From the NCBI RefSeq assembly GCF_023016065.1, contig NZ_JALKAQ010000007.1, forward strand, positions 62,001 to 126,000: a stretch of 64,000 nt of DNA. The letters run 5' to 3'. The notes under the pieces were generated by a model. That model was not told the DNA's origin, made no database searches, and saw only the letters and a list, made by a program, of their open reading frames with translations. This stretch comes from Marinobacter sp. S0848L (GTDB taxonomy: Bacteria > Pseudomonadota > Gammaproteobacteria > Pseudomonadales > Oleiphilaceae). How positions within the stretch are numbered: position 1 is the stretch's first letter; each line of letters starts with the position of its first letter. Shown here in pieces: positions 1 through 8,518 of this stretch. The translations under genes were made by a program, and so were the position numbers.

Positions 1-1095
1 GGACAGCAGGACTCCTTCGCTCAGGTTGCTCTGTTGTTACGCTCATTGATGCTTGCTGTGGGCATCGGCCTGTTGTTGATCCTGTTTCATAAGTCGCTGA
101 TCACCCTCGGTTTGCATTTAATGAACCCGAGCCCTTCGGTGGCTGAGCTGTCAGCTGAATACGCCTCGATTCGTATCTGGAGCGCGCCCGCGGTTTTATG
201 CCAATACACCTTGGTGGGATGGCTGATTGGCACCCAGTATCCCCGGGGTCCGATGGTGATGCTGATCATTGCCAACGGTATCAACATAGCTCTGGATATC
301 TTCTTCGTGACCGTGCTGGGCTGGAACAGCCGAGGGGTTGCCATGGCCACGGTGCTGGCCGAATACGGCGCTACCGCGATCGGTTTCGCCATCGTGCTCA
401 GGCGCATGCCCGAGGGCCAAACGCTGACCAAAGAGCTGTTCGGACGCATTTCGGATTATTTGCGTATTTTGCAGGTCAACCGATTCATCATGGTGCGCAC
501 CATCGCGCTGTTGCTGGTGCTTGCCTTTTTCACGGCCCAGGGCGCCCGCCAAGGCGACATCATTCTGGCCGCCAATGCGGTTTTAATCACCTTCCTGCTG
601 GTTATTTCTAACGCTCTGGATGGTTTTGCTAATGCCGCCGAAGCATTGATTGGCGAAGCCATTGGCAAAGGCAGCAAAGATCAGTTTAAAACCGTGTTCA
701 GCAGCGCCCTGCGCTGGTCGATATGGGGGGCACTGCTGCTAACGGTTGCGTTCGTACTTGGCGGTCGATGGTTGATCAGTTTGCTGACCGATATTGAGGG
801 CGTGCAGCTCACAGCCTGGCAGTATCTACCTTGGCTGTGGTTGCTGCCTTTCGCCGCGGTCTGGGGATTTCTGCTGGACGGCGTTTTCATCGGCGCAACC
901 CGCACCCGGGAAATGCAGAACACCATGTTGTTTTCTGCGCTCGTGGTATTTCTTCCGGTGTGGTGGCTGACAACCGGCTGGGGCAACCATGGTTTGTGGT
1001 TCTCACTGATCAGCCTGATGTTGGCCCGGGCCGCCAGCATGGGCTGGCTATGCTGGCAATACACCCGCCACGACCGCTGGTTTCAATCTCACTAA
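1..1095 (+). CDS. MATE family efflux transporter, 5' end cut by window
   Basis: A multidrug/toxin exporter of the MATE family, probably the DinF-like branch, that would use a Na+ or H+ gradient to expel drugs across the inner membrane. The frame is open from base 1, so the true start lies upstream; about 364 residues are visible of a usual 440-460, and the Met at base 34 is internal. The visible protein is almost entirely hydrophobic helices. It includes a conserved-looking AEALIGEAIGKG stretch about two thirds along, typical of MATE/DinF proteins, and ends in a short basic tail. The family call is firm from overall pattern; the substrate is unknown. Confidence 0.85.
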   Translation, partial: GQQDSFAQVALLLRSLMLAVGIGLLLILFHKSLITLGLHLMNPSPSVAELSAEYASIRIWSAPAVLCQYTLVGWLIGTQYPRGPMVMLIIANGINIALDIFFVTVLGWNSRGVAMATVLAEYGATAIGFAIVLRRMPEGQTLTKELFGRISDYLRILQVNRFIMVRTIALLLVLAFFTAQGARQGDIILAANAVLITFLLVISNALDGFANAAEALIGEAIGKGSKDQFKTVFSSALRWSIWGALLLTVAFVLGGRWLISLLTDIEGVQLTAWQYLPWLWLLPFAAVWGFLLDGVFIGATRTREMQNTMLFSALVVFLPVWWLTTGWGNHGLWFSLISLMLARAASMGWLCWQYTRHDRWFQSH

Positions 1096-1253
1096 ACCGA
1101 AATCGAACGTCTGCAGCTGTAACGATATTTAACACTTGGCCGCAGCAGTCTCGCGAATTTTGGCTACAATAACGAGAAATGGCAGGCATATCGTGGTGGC
1201 CAGCCACCCTATGACCTGCTTCCGGTTGCTCTTGGTTGAACCAAGGAGGGGCC

Positions 1254-1943
1254 TTGCGACCTCAACTCGTACACAAAGTGGCATCTCCTGCAATGACACC
1301 ACAAGCAGTCCTTGAGATTATTGATCAGGCTCGGCGTAAAGAAGCTCGCTCCGGCAGGTTTCTGCGTCAGATGAAGGAAAAGGTGGACCGGTTACCCGCG
1401 TCTATTGTGGTGGGTGGCTCGAACCCTGCGACCAGCCTGTTCCAGTTCGCCATCGAATACATCGAAATGGCTCCCCGCCTGATCGAATGCGTTGACGCAT
1501 GCGCTCAGGAAGCCGGCATCCGAGAATTATTCAAACCGTTTATCGACGGGGCGGCCCAATACTTCACCCAACCCTCGGTTTTACTGGTTCAATACGACGG
1601 TTTGGACGGGCTGCTTATCCGTGCCTACATGTGCCACCGCCTGATGGAAGAAATGCACGACAACAACCGCTCTATCCGTGCCAGCGAGCTCATCGATCTG
1701 GAGGCCACCCGGGCCAACCTGCTGGTGCATGAGCTGATTGGCGAGCCCTTTGCGAATGAACTCGACGATGCCATCACCATCACGGTACTTCAGATTGCCG
1801 GAACCCCCGACTACTACAGCCTGGATCTCGAACCCTTCGTGAATCAGGTCAACAACCGCGCCTGGGACTGGATGCGCCAGTTTTGGGAGCATCTGCTGGA
1901 TCGCAATCACATTCAGTTTTCACTGAGGCCGGGCTTGCTCTAA
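1254..1943 (+). CDS. Conserved hypothetical protein
   Basis: A soluble, acidic protein of about 229 residues that I cannot assign to a named family. It is mostly predicted helix, with no signal peptide or membrane segment. A strong Shine-Dalgarno (AAGGAGG at 1243-1249) sits just before a TTG at 1254, which I take as the start. A TTG at 1236 lies upstream of that site, and the first ATG is at 1293 without a ribosome site, so the start is uncertain. A possible -10 (TACAAT at 1165-1170) lies upstream. Codon use resembles the neighbours, so it is probably a real core gene of unknown role. Confidence 0.7.
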   Translation: MRPQLVHKVASPAMTPQAVLEIIDQARRKEARSGRFLRQMKEKVDRLPASIVVGGSNPATSLFQFAIEYIEMAPRLIECVDACAQEAGIRELFKPFIDGAAQYFTQPSVLLVQYDGLDGLLIRAYMCHRLMEEMHDNNRSIRASELIDLEATRANLLVHELIGEPFANELDDAITITVLQIAGTPDYYSLDLEPFVNQVNNRAWDWMRQFWEHLLDRNHIQFSLRPGLL

Positions 1944-2062
1944 CCCTGCCGACCATGCGCTGCTCAGCGCGCGACGCACGCCTTTCCGACTACCCGGCAA
2001 CCCGCTAAACTGATCGCCGCAACTCACCTTACTGGTTGAAATAATTAAGGAGATACACTCTC

Positions 2063-2449
2063 GTGCTGGACAATGCAGACTTGGGAAAACTGATTATTCG
2101 ACTCACGCTTGGTGGCCTTCTGTTGTTCCACGGGGTGTCCAAGTTGCTCAACGGCGTTGGCTTTATTGAAGGCCAGTTGGCCAGCCACAATCTGCCAACC
2201 ATTCTGGCGTACGGCGTTTACATCGGCGAAATCCTTGCGCCTCTGATGATTATTCTGGGCTACCAGACTCGTATTGGTGCGCTCATCATTGTCTTTAATA
2301 TGATTGTGGCAATCGCACTAGTGCACAGCCATCAGCTGCTCTCGCTCAGCAGCAACGGCGGTTGGTCACTGGAGCTGCAGGGCTTCTTCTTGTTCACGGC
2401 TTTAGCCGTCATCTTCCTCGGCCCGGGCCGATACAAACTCAAAAACTGA
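2063..2449 (+). CDS. DoxX family membrane protein
   Basis: A 128-residue integral membrane protein of the DoxX/DoxD-like family with four hydrophobic segments. The N-terminal stretch GGLLLFHGVSKLLNG and the following GEILAPLMIILG are the usual DoxX landmarks. Members are small quinone-linked or redox-stress membrane proteins; the precise role here is unknown. Translation starts at GTG 2063 behind an AAGGAG at 2047-2052. Its 3' end overlaps, on the opposite strand, the meaningless tail of a truncated sensor-gene remnant. Confidence 0.85.
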   Translation: MLDNADLGKLIIRLTLGGLLLFHGVSKLLNGVGFIEGQLASHNLPTILAYGVYIGEILAPLMIILGYQTRIGALIIVFNMIVAIALVHSHQLLSLSSNGGWSLELQGFFLFTALAVIFLGPGRYKLKN

Positions 2450-2940
2450 GCATTAATTAACGGTGGTTGTCTGATTATCGCGCCACCAGCCAAACCATCG
2501 GTGTGCGCTCGCACCCAAGCGGTCAAGGGTTCAGTAGAGGCAGGGACTAAAAAAACAAAGTTACGATGGACGATCGGACGACTGCTGAACGGAAGCTTAT
2601 CACCAGTGTGGTGGGTTTCGATCAATTGCCCGGCAACCGTCCAGTACACAGACACTTCATCCAGCAACGGATAGCCAATAACCAAGAGTCGGTTACGTTT
2701 ATCCACAGGCAGAGAGACTTTTAACCAATAATCCTTGTCGCTGAAGCCGTGATTGAAGGTGTCTTCCGCAGATACCGTGTGCCACTCGGTCGCAGGTGTA
2801 GAGCGAACGTCCTCCAGTGTGAGCTCGTCATAAGGCACGGCCAGCCATTGAAACGCTACCGGGCCAGACAAGGCAATCGGGCTGGTCAGATACAGCAAAA
2901 TAAATAGAATAGCTCTCACAACATATCTACCATTGCTCAT
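2332..2940 (-). pseudogene. Truncated 7TMR-DISM-type sensor protein (5' remnant)
   Basis: The frame begins with a clear signal peptide (hydrophobic run ending near ALSG). It continues into about 120 residues that look like the extracellular 7TMR-DISM domain 2 found at the N terminus of membrane diguanylate cyclases and histidine kinases; landmarks are DYWLKVSLP, VIGYPLLDEV and HRNFVFLVP. The likeness stops at about residue 148 (near base 2496), just after WVRAHTDG. The rest is a chance frame antisense to the DoxX gene. The seven membrane helices and the output domain are gone, so this is probably a decayed remnant. A secreted stand-alone sensor fragment is possible but less likely. The domain call rests on pattern recognition alone. 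Confidence 0.6.
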
Positions 2941-3021
2941 CGGCCGGCTGGAAACTCAGATTCTACGGGCTGAACGTTACGCACACTTTGAGCATAGCTC
3001 ACTTCGCATGGGGCAACATTT

Positions 3022-3255
3022 ATGAGCCGATCTCCGCAAACTGTTTCACCGGGCCGCTACCGCCATTACAAAGGCCGGGATTACGAAGTCATTGGCGTGG
3101 CCCGGCACAGCGAAACCGAAGAGTCGCTGGTGGTTTACCGTTGCCTCTACGGCGACCACAGTTTGTGGGTGCGGCCACTCAGTATGTTCCGGGAAACCGT
3201 TCAGGTTGCTGGAGAAGACGTACCCCGGTTTGCCCGGGTAGACGCCAGCGATTAA
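3022..3255 (+). CDS. DUF1653 family protein
   Basis: A 77-residue protein of the DUF1653 family. The hallmark is a short N-terminal strand pair, GRYRHYKGRDYEVIGVARH, followed by YRCLYGDHSLWVRPLSMF. The fold is a small all-beta domain. Function is unknown, and it is not usually tied to one pathway. The start is ATG 3022 with only a weak upstream purine run. The alternative longer frame starting at 2988 is in another register and shows no family features. Confidence 0.85.
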   Translation: MSRSPQTVSPGRYRHYKGRDYEVIGVARHSETEESLVVYRCLYGDHSLWVRPLSMFRETVQVAGEDVPRFARVDASD

Positions 3256-3366
3256 TTACATAAGCACTTTGACTGACACGGCCATTTCCTGCACATTAGC
3301 CCACTTTTCGTACCGCTGGTGCCCTGAAGGTGCCAGCTCACCTTCAGTTTTCAGTCGGAGTTTGCC

Positions 3367-4689
3367 ATGAATGCCGTTGTTGCCGCGGTACTGATTATGC
3401 TCGTATTGAGCTTGTGCCGTATCCACGTTGTTGTTGCCCTGATTGTCGGTGCCATATCTGGCGGCCTTGTCGCAGGGATGTCTTTAGAGTCCACCATTGA
3501 TGCGTTTAACGCCGGTTTGGGCGGCGGCGCAACCGTAGCTTTATCATACGCTACTTTGGGAGCCTTCGCTGTTGCCATTGGTAAATCCGGGCTGGCCCAC
3601 GCACTGGCTGACAAGGCGCTGGCACTGATCGGCAAACAAGACGAAGGCGGCCCAGCCACCGGCATCCGTTTCATGATTATCGGCCTGCTGGTCGCGGTGG
3701 CAATGTCTTCCCAGAACATCCTGCCGATCCACATTGCCTTTATCCCGCTGGTTGTCCCGCCGCTGCTGTACGTGATGGCCAAGCTCCACATGGACCGCCG
3801 CCTGGTAGCCTGTGCACTGACCTTCGGTTTGATCACCCCGTACATGTTCCTGCCGGTGGGCTTCGGCGGTATTTACCTGAATGAAATCCTGCTGGCGAAC
3901 GTAGCAGACAACGGTGTCGATGCCAGTGAACTTAACGTCATGTCCGCCATGGCGCTGCCCGCGTTAGGCATGTTGGTGGGCCTGTTGATTGCCATTTTCT
4001 TCAGCTATCGCGGCGGCCGTGGCTACGACCTGAAGCTGATCAGCCAAACCGAGCGGGTGGATGTGAAATACAGCCCGAAAACTCTGGTTATGGCACTGGT
4101 CGCCATCGTTGTAGCTTTCGTGGTGCAGCTGTGGCTAGGCTCCATGATTTTGGGTGCACTGGCTGGTTTCGTGCTGTTCAACCTGTCGGGCGTTGTTAAA
4201 TGGCAGGAAGCGGATGACCTGTTCACCGAAGGTATGAAAATGCTGGCGATGATCGGCTTCATCATGATCGCGGCCAACGGCTTTGCGGAAGTCATGCGGG
4301 AAACCGGCGACATCGCCAATCTGGTCGAAGGCTCGGTTGCCGCCATTGGCGAGAACAAGCCACTCGCGGCCTTGCTGATGCTGGTGGTGGGCCTGCTGAT
4401 TACCATGGGTATTGGCTCGTCGTTCTCCACCATTCCCATCATCGCAGCGTTGTACGTTCCGCTGGCACTGCAAATGGGCTTCAGCCCACTGGCCATTGTT
4501 GCCTTGGTTGGCACCGCCGGTGCTCTGGGTGATGCCGGCTCTCCAGCTTCTGACTCTACCCTTGGGCCAACGGCTGGTTTGAACGTAGACGGCCAGCACA
4601 ACCACATTTGGGATACGGTTGTTCCGACATTCCTGCACTACAACTTGCCGCTGCTTGGCTTTGGGTGGTTGGCGGCTATGGTTCTTTAG
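3367..4689 (+). CDS. Na+/H+ antiporter family protein (YuiF/NhaC-like)
   Basis: A 440-residue inner-membrane transporter with about 11-12 hydrophobic segments, of the YuiF-type Na+/H+ antiporter family in the NhaC/ion-transporter superfamily. Landmarks are the small N-terminal conserved block ([14 protein letters not shown]), a polar [19 protein letters not shown] segment, and near the C terminus [20 protein letters not shown]. The last is rich in the small and polar residues expected in the transport path. It probably exports Na+ in exchange for H+, which fits a marine host; amino-acid transport is an alternative for this superfamily. The start ATG is preceded by GGAG seven bases upstream. 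Confidence 0.85.
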   Translation: MNAVVAAVLIMLVLSLCRIHVVVALIVGAISGGLVAGMSLESTIDAFNAGLGGGATVALSYATLGAFAVAIGKSGLAHALADKALALIGKQDEGGPATGIRFMIIGLLVAVAMSSQNILPIHIAFIPLVVPPLLYVMAKLHMDRRLVACALTFGLITPYMFLPVGFGGIYLNEILLANVADNGVDASELNVMSAMALPALGMLVGLLIAIFFSYRGGRGYDLKLISQTERVDVKYSPKTLVMALVAIVVAFVVQLWLGSMILGALAGFVLFNLSGVVKWQEADDLFTEGMKMLAMIGFIMIAANGFAEVMRETGDIANLVEGSVAAIGENKPLAALLMLVVGLLITMGIGSSFSTIPIIAALYVPLALQMGFSPLAIVALVGTAGALGDAGSPASDSTLGPTAGLNVDGQHNHIWDTVVPTFLHYNLPLLGFGWLAAMVL

Positions 4690-4734
4690 CTTCGGCGGTA
4701 GCCTGCTTTTTGTAGCCTTCTCTTTTGGGGGATT

Positions 4735-4812
4735 GTTCGGAGTTGGTGGGGGGTGTCAAAACGGAAAACGTGGTTTCCCTGATAGTTTTGACACCCCCCA
4801 CCAACCCCGAAC
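4735..4812. repeat. Long inverted-repeat hairpin, element A
   Basis: A 28-base left arm (4735-4762) pairs with 4785-4812 with one mismatch around a 22-base centre (4763-4784). The stem closes with GTCAAAAC and GTTTTGAC. The centre is the reverse complement of the centre of element B downstream at 21 of 22 positions, so A and B are inverted copies of one element type. The outer stem sequences differ between A and B. It lies just after the antiporter gene and could also end transcription, but there is no clean U-tract. Confidence 0.8.
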
Positions 4813-4924
4813 GTTAATCTTTAGTGAAATATCTGGGAAAGACTAAAGATAACTAAAAAGCACTGTTTGGCGGTTTAATGAAAATCTTTCAAGCACCCAA
4901 GCGTTTGTATAAAGGCCAAAAAAA

Positions 4925-4996
4925 GGGGTTCGGGAGAGGGGTCAAAAACTATCAGGAAAACCACGTTTTCCGTTTTTGACCCCTCTCCCGAACCCC
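4925..4996. repeat. Long inverted-repeat hairpin, element B
   Basis: A perfect 25-base stem (4925-4949 pairing with 4972-4996) encloses a 22-base centre (4950-4971). That centre matches the reverse complement of element A's centre with one difference. The stem closes with GTCAAAAAC. Together with A it fills most of the 4690-5031 gap between the antiporter and the convergent zinc-ribbon gene. I see no credible gene in that gap; the 110 bases between the two elements are AT-rich and featureless. Confidence 0.8.
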
Positions 4997-5031
4997 GACC
5001 ATCTCCCAAATCAACAATACTCCAAGGCAAG

Positions 5032-5283
5032 TCAGTCCTCAGAGCCAGCCTTAAAAAACACCACCTGTTTAACCGTATGGTCGTCCTCATTGCCCCGCGT
5101 ATTCACCCGGGTTTCAATTTCAGGAGCCGCTGGCTGCTCAACCTCAGACAGGGCATCGGTATAACCACAGGCCACGCACTCACGCACCTGATCGCCTTTG
5201 TCGTCCGTGAACATCGTAATTTTGTCCATCTCCGCACAGCGCGGACAAATCGCACCGGCGATAAAACGTTTTGGACTCGGCAT
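5032..5283 (-). CDS. yheV: YheV family zinc-ribbon protein
   Basis: An 83-residue protein with two CxxC pairs (ICPRC near residue 13 and CVACGY near residue 36), which make the zinc ribbon typical of YheV-type proteins. The C-terminal half is acidic and probably disordered. It lies 55 bases downstream of prlC on the same strand and is probably co-transcribed with it. Its function is unknown; zinc or nucleic-acid binding is the family expectation. The family call is from the cysteine pattern and length. Confidence 0.8.
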   Translation of the reverse strand: MPSPKRFIAGAICPRCAEMDKITMFTDDKGDQVRECVACGYTDALSEVEQPAAPEIETRVNTRGNEDDHTVKQVVFFKAGSED

Positions 5284-5338
5284 AACTCAACTCCAGATCG
5301 ATCTGCTGACCGCATCAGCACGGCCAGCGCTCATTGTA

Positions 5339-7384
5339 TCAGGCTACTTCGCCGGTAATGCCAGATTGCTCCAACAACGCATCCACCTGGGGCTCACGGC
5401 CGCGGAAGGCTTTGAACAATTCCATGGGTTCCTGCGAACCGCCTTTTTCCAGAATGTTCTGCAAGAACGCCTTGCCGGTTTCCGGATCGAAGATGCCTTT
5501 TTCCTCGAACAACGAGAAAGCGTCTGCGGCCAACACTTCAGCCCACTTGTAGCTGTAGTAGCCCGCTGCGTAGCCGCCTGCGAAGATGTGGGAGAACCCG
5601 TTCGGAAAGCGGTTGAACTCCGGCGATTGCACCACGGCAATGTCATCCCGCACCTTGCGGTGCATGTCGAGCGGGTTGGTGGGGGCTTCGTCGGTGAACT
5701 CCGCGTGCAGGCGGAAATCGAACAGCGAGAACTCCAACTGTCGTACCATACCCATGCCGGACTGGAAGTTCTTCGCCGCCAGCAGTTTCTGCAGCAGATC
5801 GTCCGGCAGCGGTTCTCCGGTTTCGTGGTGGCTGGCAATCAAGGCCAGAGATTCCGGGTTCCAGCACCAGTTTTCCAGGAACTGAGACGGCAGCTCAACG
5901 GCATCCCACGCCACACCGTTGATGCCGGATACATCCATAACCTCAACTTGCGTGAGCATATGGTGCAAGCCATGGCCGAACTCGTGGAAGAGGGTGGTCA
6001 CTTCGTCGTGGGTCAGCAGCGATGGTTTGCCATCCACCGGCGGCGTGAAGTTACAGGTCAGGAAGGCAACCGGCAGCTGCAGCTGGCCACGCATGTTGCG
6101 CCAGCGTACCCGACAATCGGCCATCCAGGCGCCACCGCGTTTGCCTTGACGGGCGAACAGGTCCAGATAGAACCAGGCAATGGGTTCGCCGTTACGGCTG
6201 ATGCAATAAGCTGTGGCATCTTCGTGCCAGGTTTCAACGTCGGGCTTTGCTTCAATTTGCACATCGAACAGCTTCTCCGCCACCCGGAACAGGCCCGGCA
6301 CCACTTTATCCACAGGGAACCAGGGGCGCAGGGTTTCCGGGGAAATGTCGTAGCGTTTCTGGCGCAGCTTCTCGCTGTAATAGCCCACGTCCCAAGCTTG
6401 TAGATCGTCTACACCGTGCTCGTCTTTGGCAAACGCCTTCAGCTCGGCAAATTCCTTCTCGGCTTGCGGCTTGGACTTCTCCGCCAGCTGGTTCAAAAAT
6501 TCCAGCACCTCATCCACGCTGCGGGCCATTTTGGTGGCCAATGAACGCTCGGCGTAGTTGTTAAAACCCAACAACTGCGCGAGGGCATGACGGCGTTTCA
6601 GAATTTCTGCCATCACCGGCGTGTTGTCCCAGGTACCGGCATCCGGACCTTGGTCAGATGCGCGGGTAACAAAGGCTTCGTACACTTCCCGGCGCAGTTT
6701 TCGGTTATCGCAATAAGTCATGATCGGGTAGAAGCTGGGGAAATCCAGCGTGATCACATAGCCCTCCAGCTCTTTTTGCCGTGCAGCCTGCTTGGCCCCG
6801 TCAATAGCGGTTTCCGGCACCCCCGACAGTTCACTGGCATCGGTAATCCGCTTGAACCAGCTTTGAGTGGCATCCAATACGTTGTCGCTGAATTTATTGG
6901 ACAACTCCGCCAGTTCTCGGGACAAGTCGGCGTAGCGCTTCTTGTCGTCCGCTGGCAAATCAACACCGCCCAAATGGAAATCGCGCAAGGTATTCTCGAT
7001 GGACTTGCGCTGGGCTTCGCTGAGGTCTTTAAAATCGTCCCTTGCCGCCAGCTTCTTGTAGGCATTGCACAGGGCTTCGTTCTGGCTGATTTCGGTGCTG
7101 TATTCGGTCAGCTTTTCCAGGCAGTTCTTGTACACCGTGCGCAGGTCGTCGTTGTTCATCACGCCGTTTAGGTGGGAAATCACGGACCAGGCATTGCTCA
7201 AGTCGTTTTCCATCGCCTGCATGGGTTGTACCAGGGTATCCCAGGTTGGATCGTCCTGTTCAGCCAGCGATTGGATCTTCATCCGATTCTTGCTGAGAAT
7301 CTGGTCAATCGCCGTTTCCATGTGCTCGGTGCGAATGTGCTCGAACTTCGGCAGCAGATCGTCAGTCAGTAGCGGGTTATTCAT
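5339..7384 (-). CDS. prlC: Oligopeptidase A (M3 family zinc metallopeptidase)
   Basis: A cytosolic M3-family peptidase of 681 residues, the usual length for OpdA/PrlC, which degrades short peptides and cleaved signal peptides. The zinc site HEFGH is visible near residue 467 in TLFHEFGHGLHHML. The third ligand glutamate lies about 25 residues later, in VELPSQFLENW. The N-terminal part is the long helical M3 domain. No residue of the active-site signature is missing. It leads a two-gene minus-strand unit with the zinc-ribbon gene, and an inverted-repeat hairpin lies upstream of its start. Confidence 0.95.
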   Translation of the reverse strand: MNNPLLTDDLLPKFEHIRTEHMETAIDQILSKNRMKIQSLAEQDDPTWDTLVQPMQAMENDLSNAWSVISHLNGVMNNDDLRTVYKNCLEKLTEYSTEISQNEALCNAYKKLAARDDFKDLSEAQRKSIENTLRDFHLGGVDLPADDKKRYADLSRELAELSNKFSDNVLDATQSWFKRITDASELSGVPETAIDGAKQAARQKELEGYVITLDFPSFYPIMTYCDNRKLRREVYEAFVTRASDQGPDAGTWDNTPVMAEILKRRHALAQLLGFNNYAERSLATKMARSVDEVLEFLNQLAEKSKPQAEKEFAELKAFAKDEHGVDDLQAWDVGYYSEKLRQKRYDISPETLRPWFPVDKVVPGLFRVAEKLFDVQIEAKPDVETWHEDATAYCISRNGEPIAWFYLDLFARQGKRGGAWMADCRVRWRNMRGQLQLPVAFLTCNFTPPVDGKPSLLTHDEVTTLFHEFGHGLHHMLTQVEVMDVSGINGVAWDAVELPSQFLENWCWNPESLALIASHHETGEPLPDDLLQKLLAAKNFQSGMGMVRQLEFSLFDFRLHAEFTDEAPTNPLDMHRKVRDDIAVVQSPEFNRFPNGFSHIFAGGYAAGYYSYKWAEVLAADAFSLFEEKGIFDPETGKAFLQNILEKGGSQEPMELFKAFRGREPQVDALLEQSGITGEVA

Positions 7385-7442
7385 AGGTCCCCTTCTCAGC
7401 TATTCCGGTTTAAGGTACTTTCAGGCAACTCCAATGCTTGGG

Positions 7443-7500
7443 GGAGTCTTTGGGAGGTGAGCTTTCCAAAAATTTGCGCAGCCCACCTCCCAAAGACTCC
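7443..7500. repeat. Inverted-repeat hairpin, element C, in a divergent promoter region
   Basis: A perfect 17-base stem (7443-7459 with 7484-7500), extendable by a bulge and four G:C pairs, encloses a 24-base centre. It sits between the divergently transcribed prlC and carbonic-anhydrase genes, so it cannot be a terminator for either; an operator, RNA leader structure or mobile repeat are the options. Its centre differs from those of A and B. The 13-mer AAAATTTGCGCAG in the centre occurs again at 15051-15063 upstream of def. Confidence 0.7.
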
Positions 7501-7536
7501 GTCCCCTCACTTTTCGGCCTGTAAAAGGTATATGTA

Positions 7537-8076
7537 ATGGCGAATGTACGAACTCACAAGGGTAGCACACCAAAATTTGGTAAAAGTACCTGGATAGACG
7601 AGAGTGCTGTGGTGATCGGCGATGTGGAAATGGGCGACGATTGCTCAGTCTGGCCCATGACCGTGATCCGCGGTGACATGCACAAAATTCGCATTGGCGA
7701 CCGCTGCAGCATTCAGGACGGGTCGGTTTTGCACATCACCCACGCCAGCGATTTCAACCCGGGCGGTTGGCCGCTGATTCTCGGGGACGATGTGACTGTG
7801 GGCCACAAGGCACTGCTGCACGGATGCACCATTGGCAGCCGGGTGCTGGTCGGCATGGGCTGTACCGTGATGGACGGGGCCGTGGTCGAAGACGAAGTGA
7901 TCATCGGGGCAGGCACCTTGGTGCCGCCGGGCAAGCGGCTTGAATCCGGTTACCTCTATGTCGGCTCGCCCTGCAAACAAGCAAGAGCGTTGAGCGACAA
8001 AGAGAAAACCTTCTTCAAGTACACCGCTGCCAACTACGTGAAGCTGAAGAACGAATACCTCGACACTTCAGAATAA
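7537..8076 (+). CDS. Gamma-carbonic anhydrase family protein (YrdA-like)
   Basis: A 179-residue left-handed beta-helix protein built from hexapeptide repeats, of the gamma carbonic anhydrase/YrdA group. Likely metal-binding histidines lie in VLHITH (near residue 67) and VTVGHKALLHGC (near residues 89-94). Members form trimers; some hydrate CO2, while for many bacterial YrdA-like proteins activity is unproven. The start ATG has an AAGG about eight bases upstream. It is divergent from prlC. Confidence 0.9.
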   Translation: MANVRTHKGSTPKFGKSTWIDESAVVIGDVEMGDDCSVWPMTVIRGDMHKIRIGDRCSIQDGSVLHITHASDFNPGGWPLILGDDVTVGHKALLHGCTIGSRVLVGMGCTVMDGAVVEDEVIIGAGTLVPPGKRLESGYLYVGSPCKQARALSDKEKTFFKYTAANYVKLKNEYLDTSE

Positions 8077-8089
8077 GCTCAGCCGGAAC

Positions 8090-8401
8090 TCAGTTTCCGG
8101 CTGGCGCTTTGGCGCCTGCGTTTTTCAGGGCGCGGGCGTAATCGCCGCTGCGGCCATGCCTGGAGATGCGATCCAGCATGGTTTCGCCGTGCTCGTCTGT
8201 TGCATCCAGGTTACGGCCAGCGGCCACAAAGAACCCGACAAAACGCTCGAAATCCTCGGCACGCATGGCTTCATAAGCGCGTAGCAACACGAAATGGTCC
8301 GCCTGCAAGCTCTTGTCATACGGCTCCAGGTCCAGGAAGCTTTTTACCCGCTCGTCACTCCACACTTCATCAAGGACTTTCGGTTTATCCGGTCCGCTCA
8401 T
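8090..8401 (-). CDS. PA4642 family protein
   Basis: A small acidic protein of about 103 residues that resembles the PA4642 family of Pseudomonas and relatives. Its C-terminal half (DEHGETMLDRISRHGRSGDYARAL) has an ankyrin-like look. A GGGAG on the minus strand ends about seven bases before ATG 8401. The upstream TTG at 8416 overlaps that ribosome site, so I chose the ATG. Function is unknown. It lies convergent with the carbonic-anhydrase gene. Confidence 0.75.
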   Translation of the reverse strand: MSGPDKPKVLDEVWSDERVKSFLDLEPYDKSLQADHFVLLRAYEAMRAEDFERFVGFFVAAGRNLDATDEHGETMLDRISRHGRSGDYARALKNAGAKAPAGN

Positions 8402-8518
8402 TGCTCTTACTCCCAATGGATTCCAGGTATTAAGGCCGCACAGTATAAGGCTTTGAAACTGTGCCAGTTATATGAAAGTACTATGAGGATCTACGCTGCA
8501 AGCATAAGGCAGCGCAAG

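Noticed and set aside
4735..4996. Hairpins A and B as integron attC sites
   Set aside because: They lack the attC core-site pattern, no integrase or cassette array is present, and their arms pair perfectly rather than with the extrahelical bases of attC.
5198..6403. A 401-codon open frame on the plus strand opposite prlC
   Set aside because: It is antisense to a clear M3 peptidase gene, has no family features and lies in the codon-biased shadow of that gene.
7443..7500. Element C as a transcription terminator
   Set aside because: It lies between two divergent starts, so no transcript from a flanking gene would end there.
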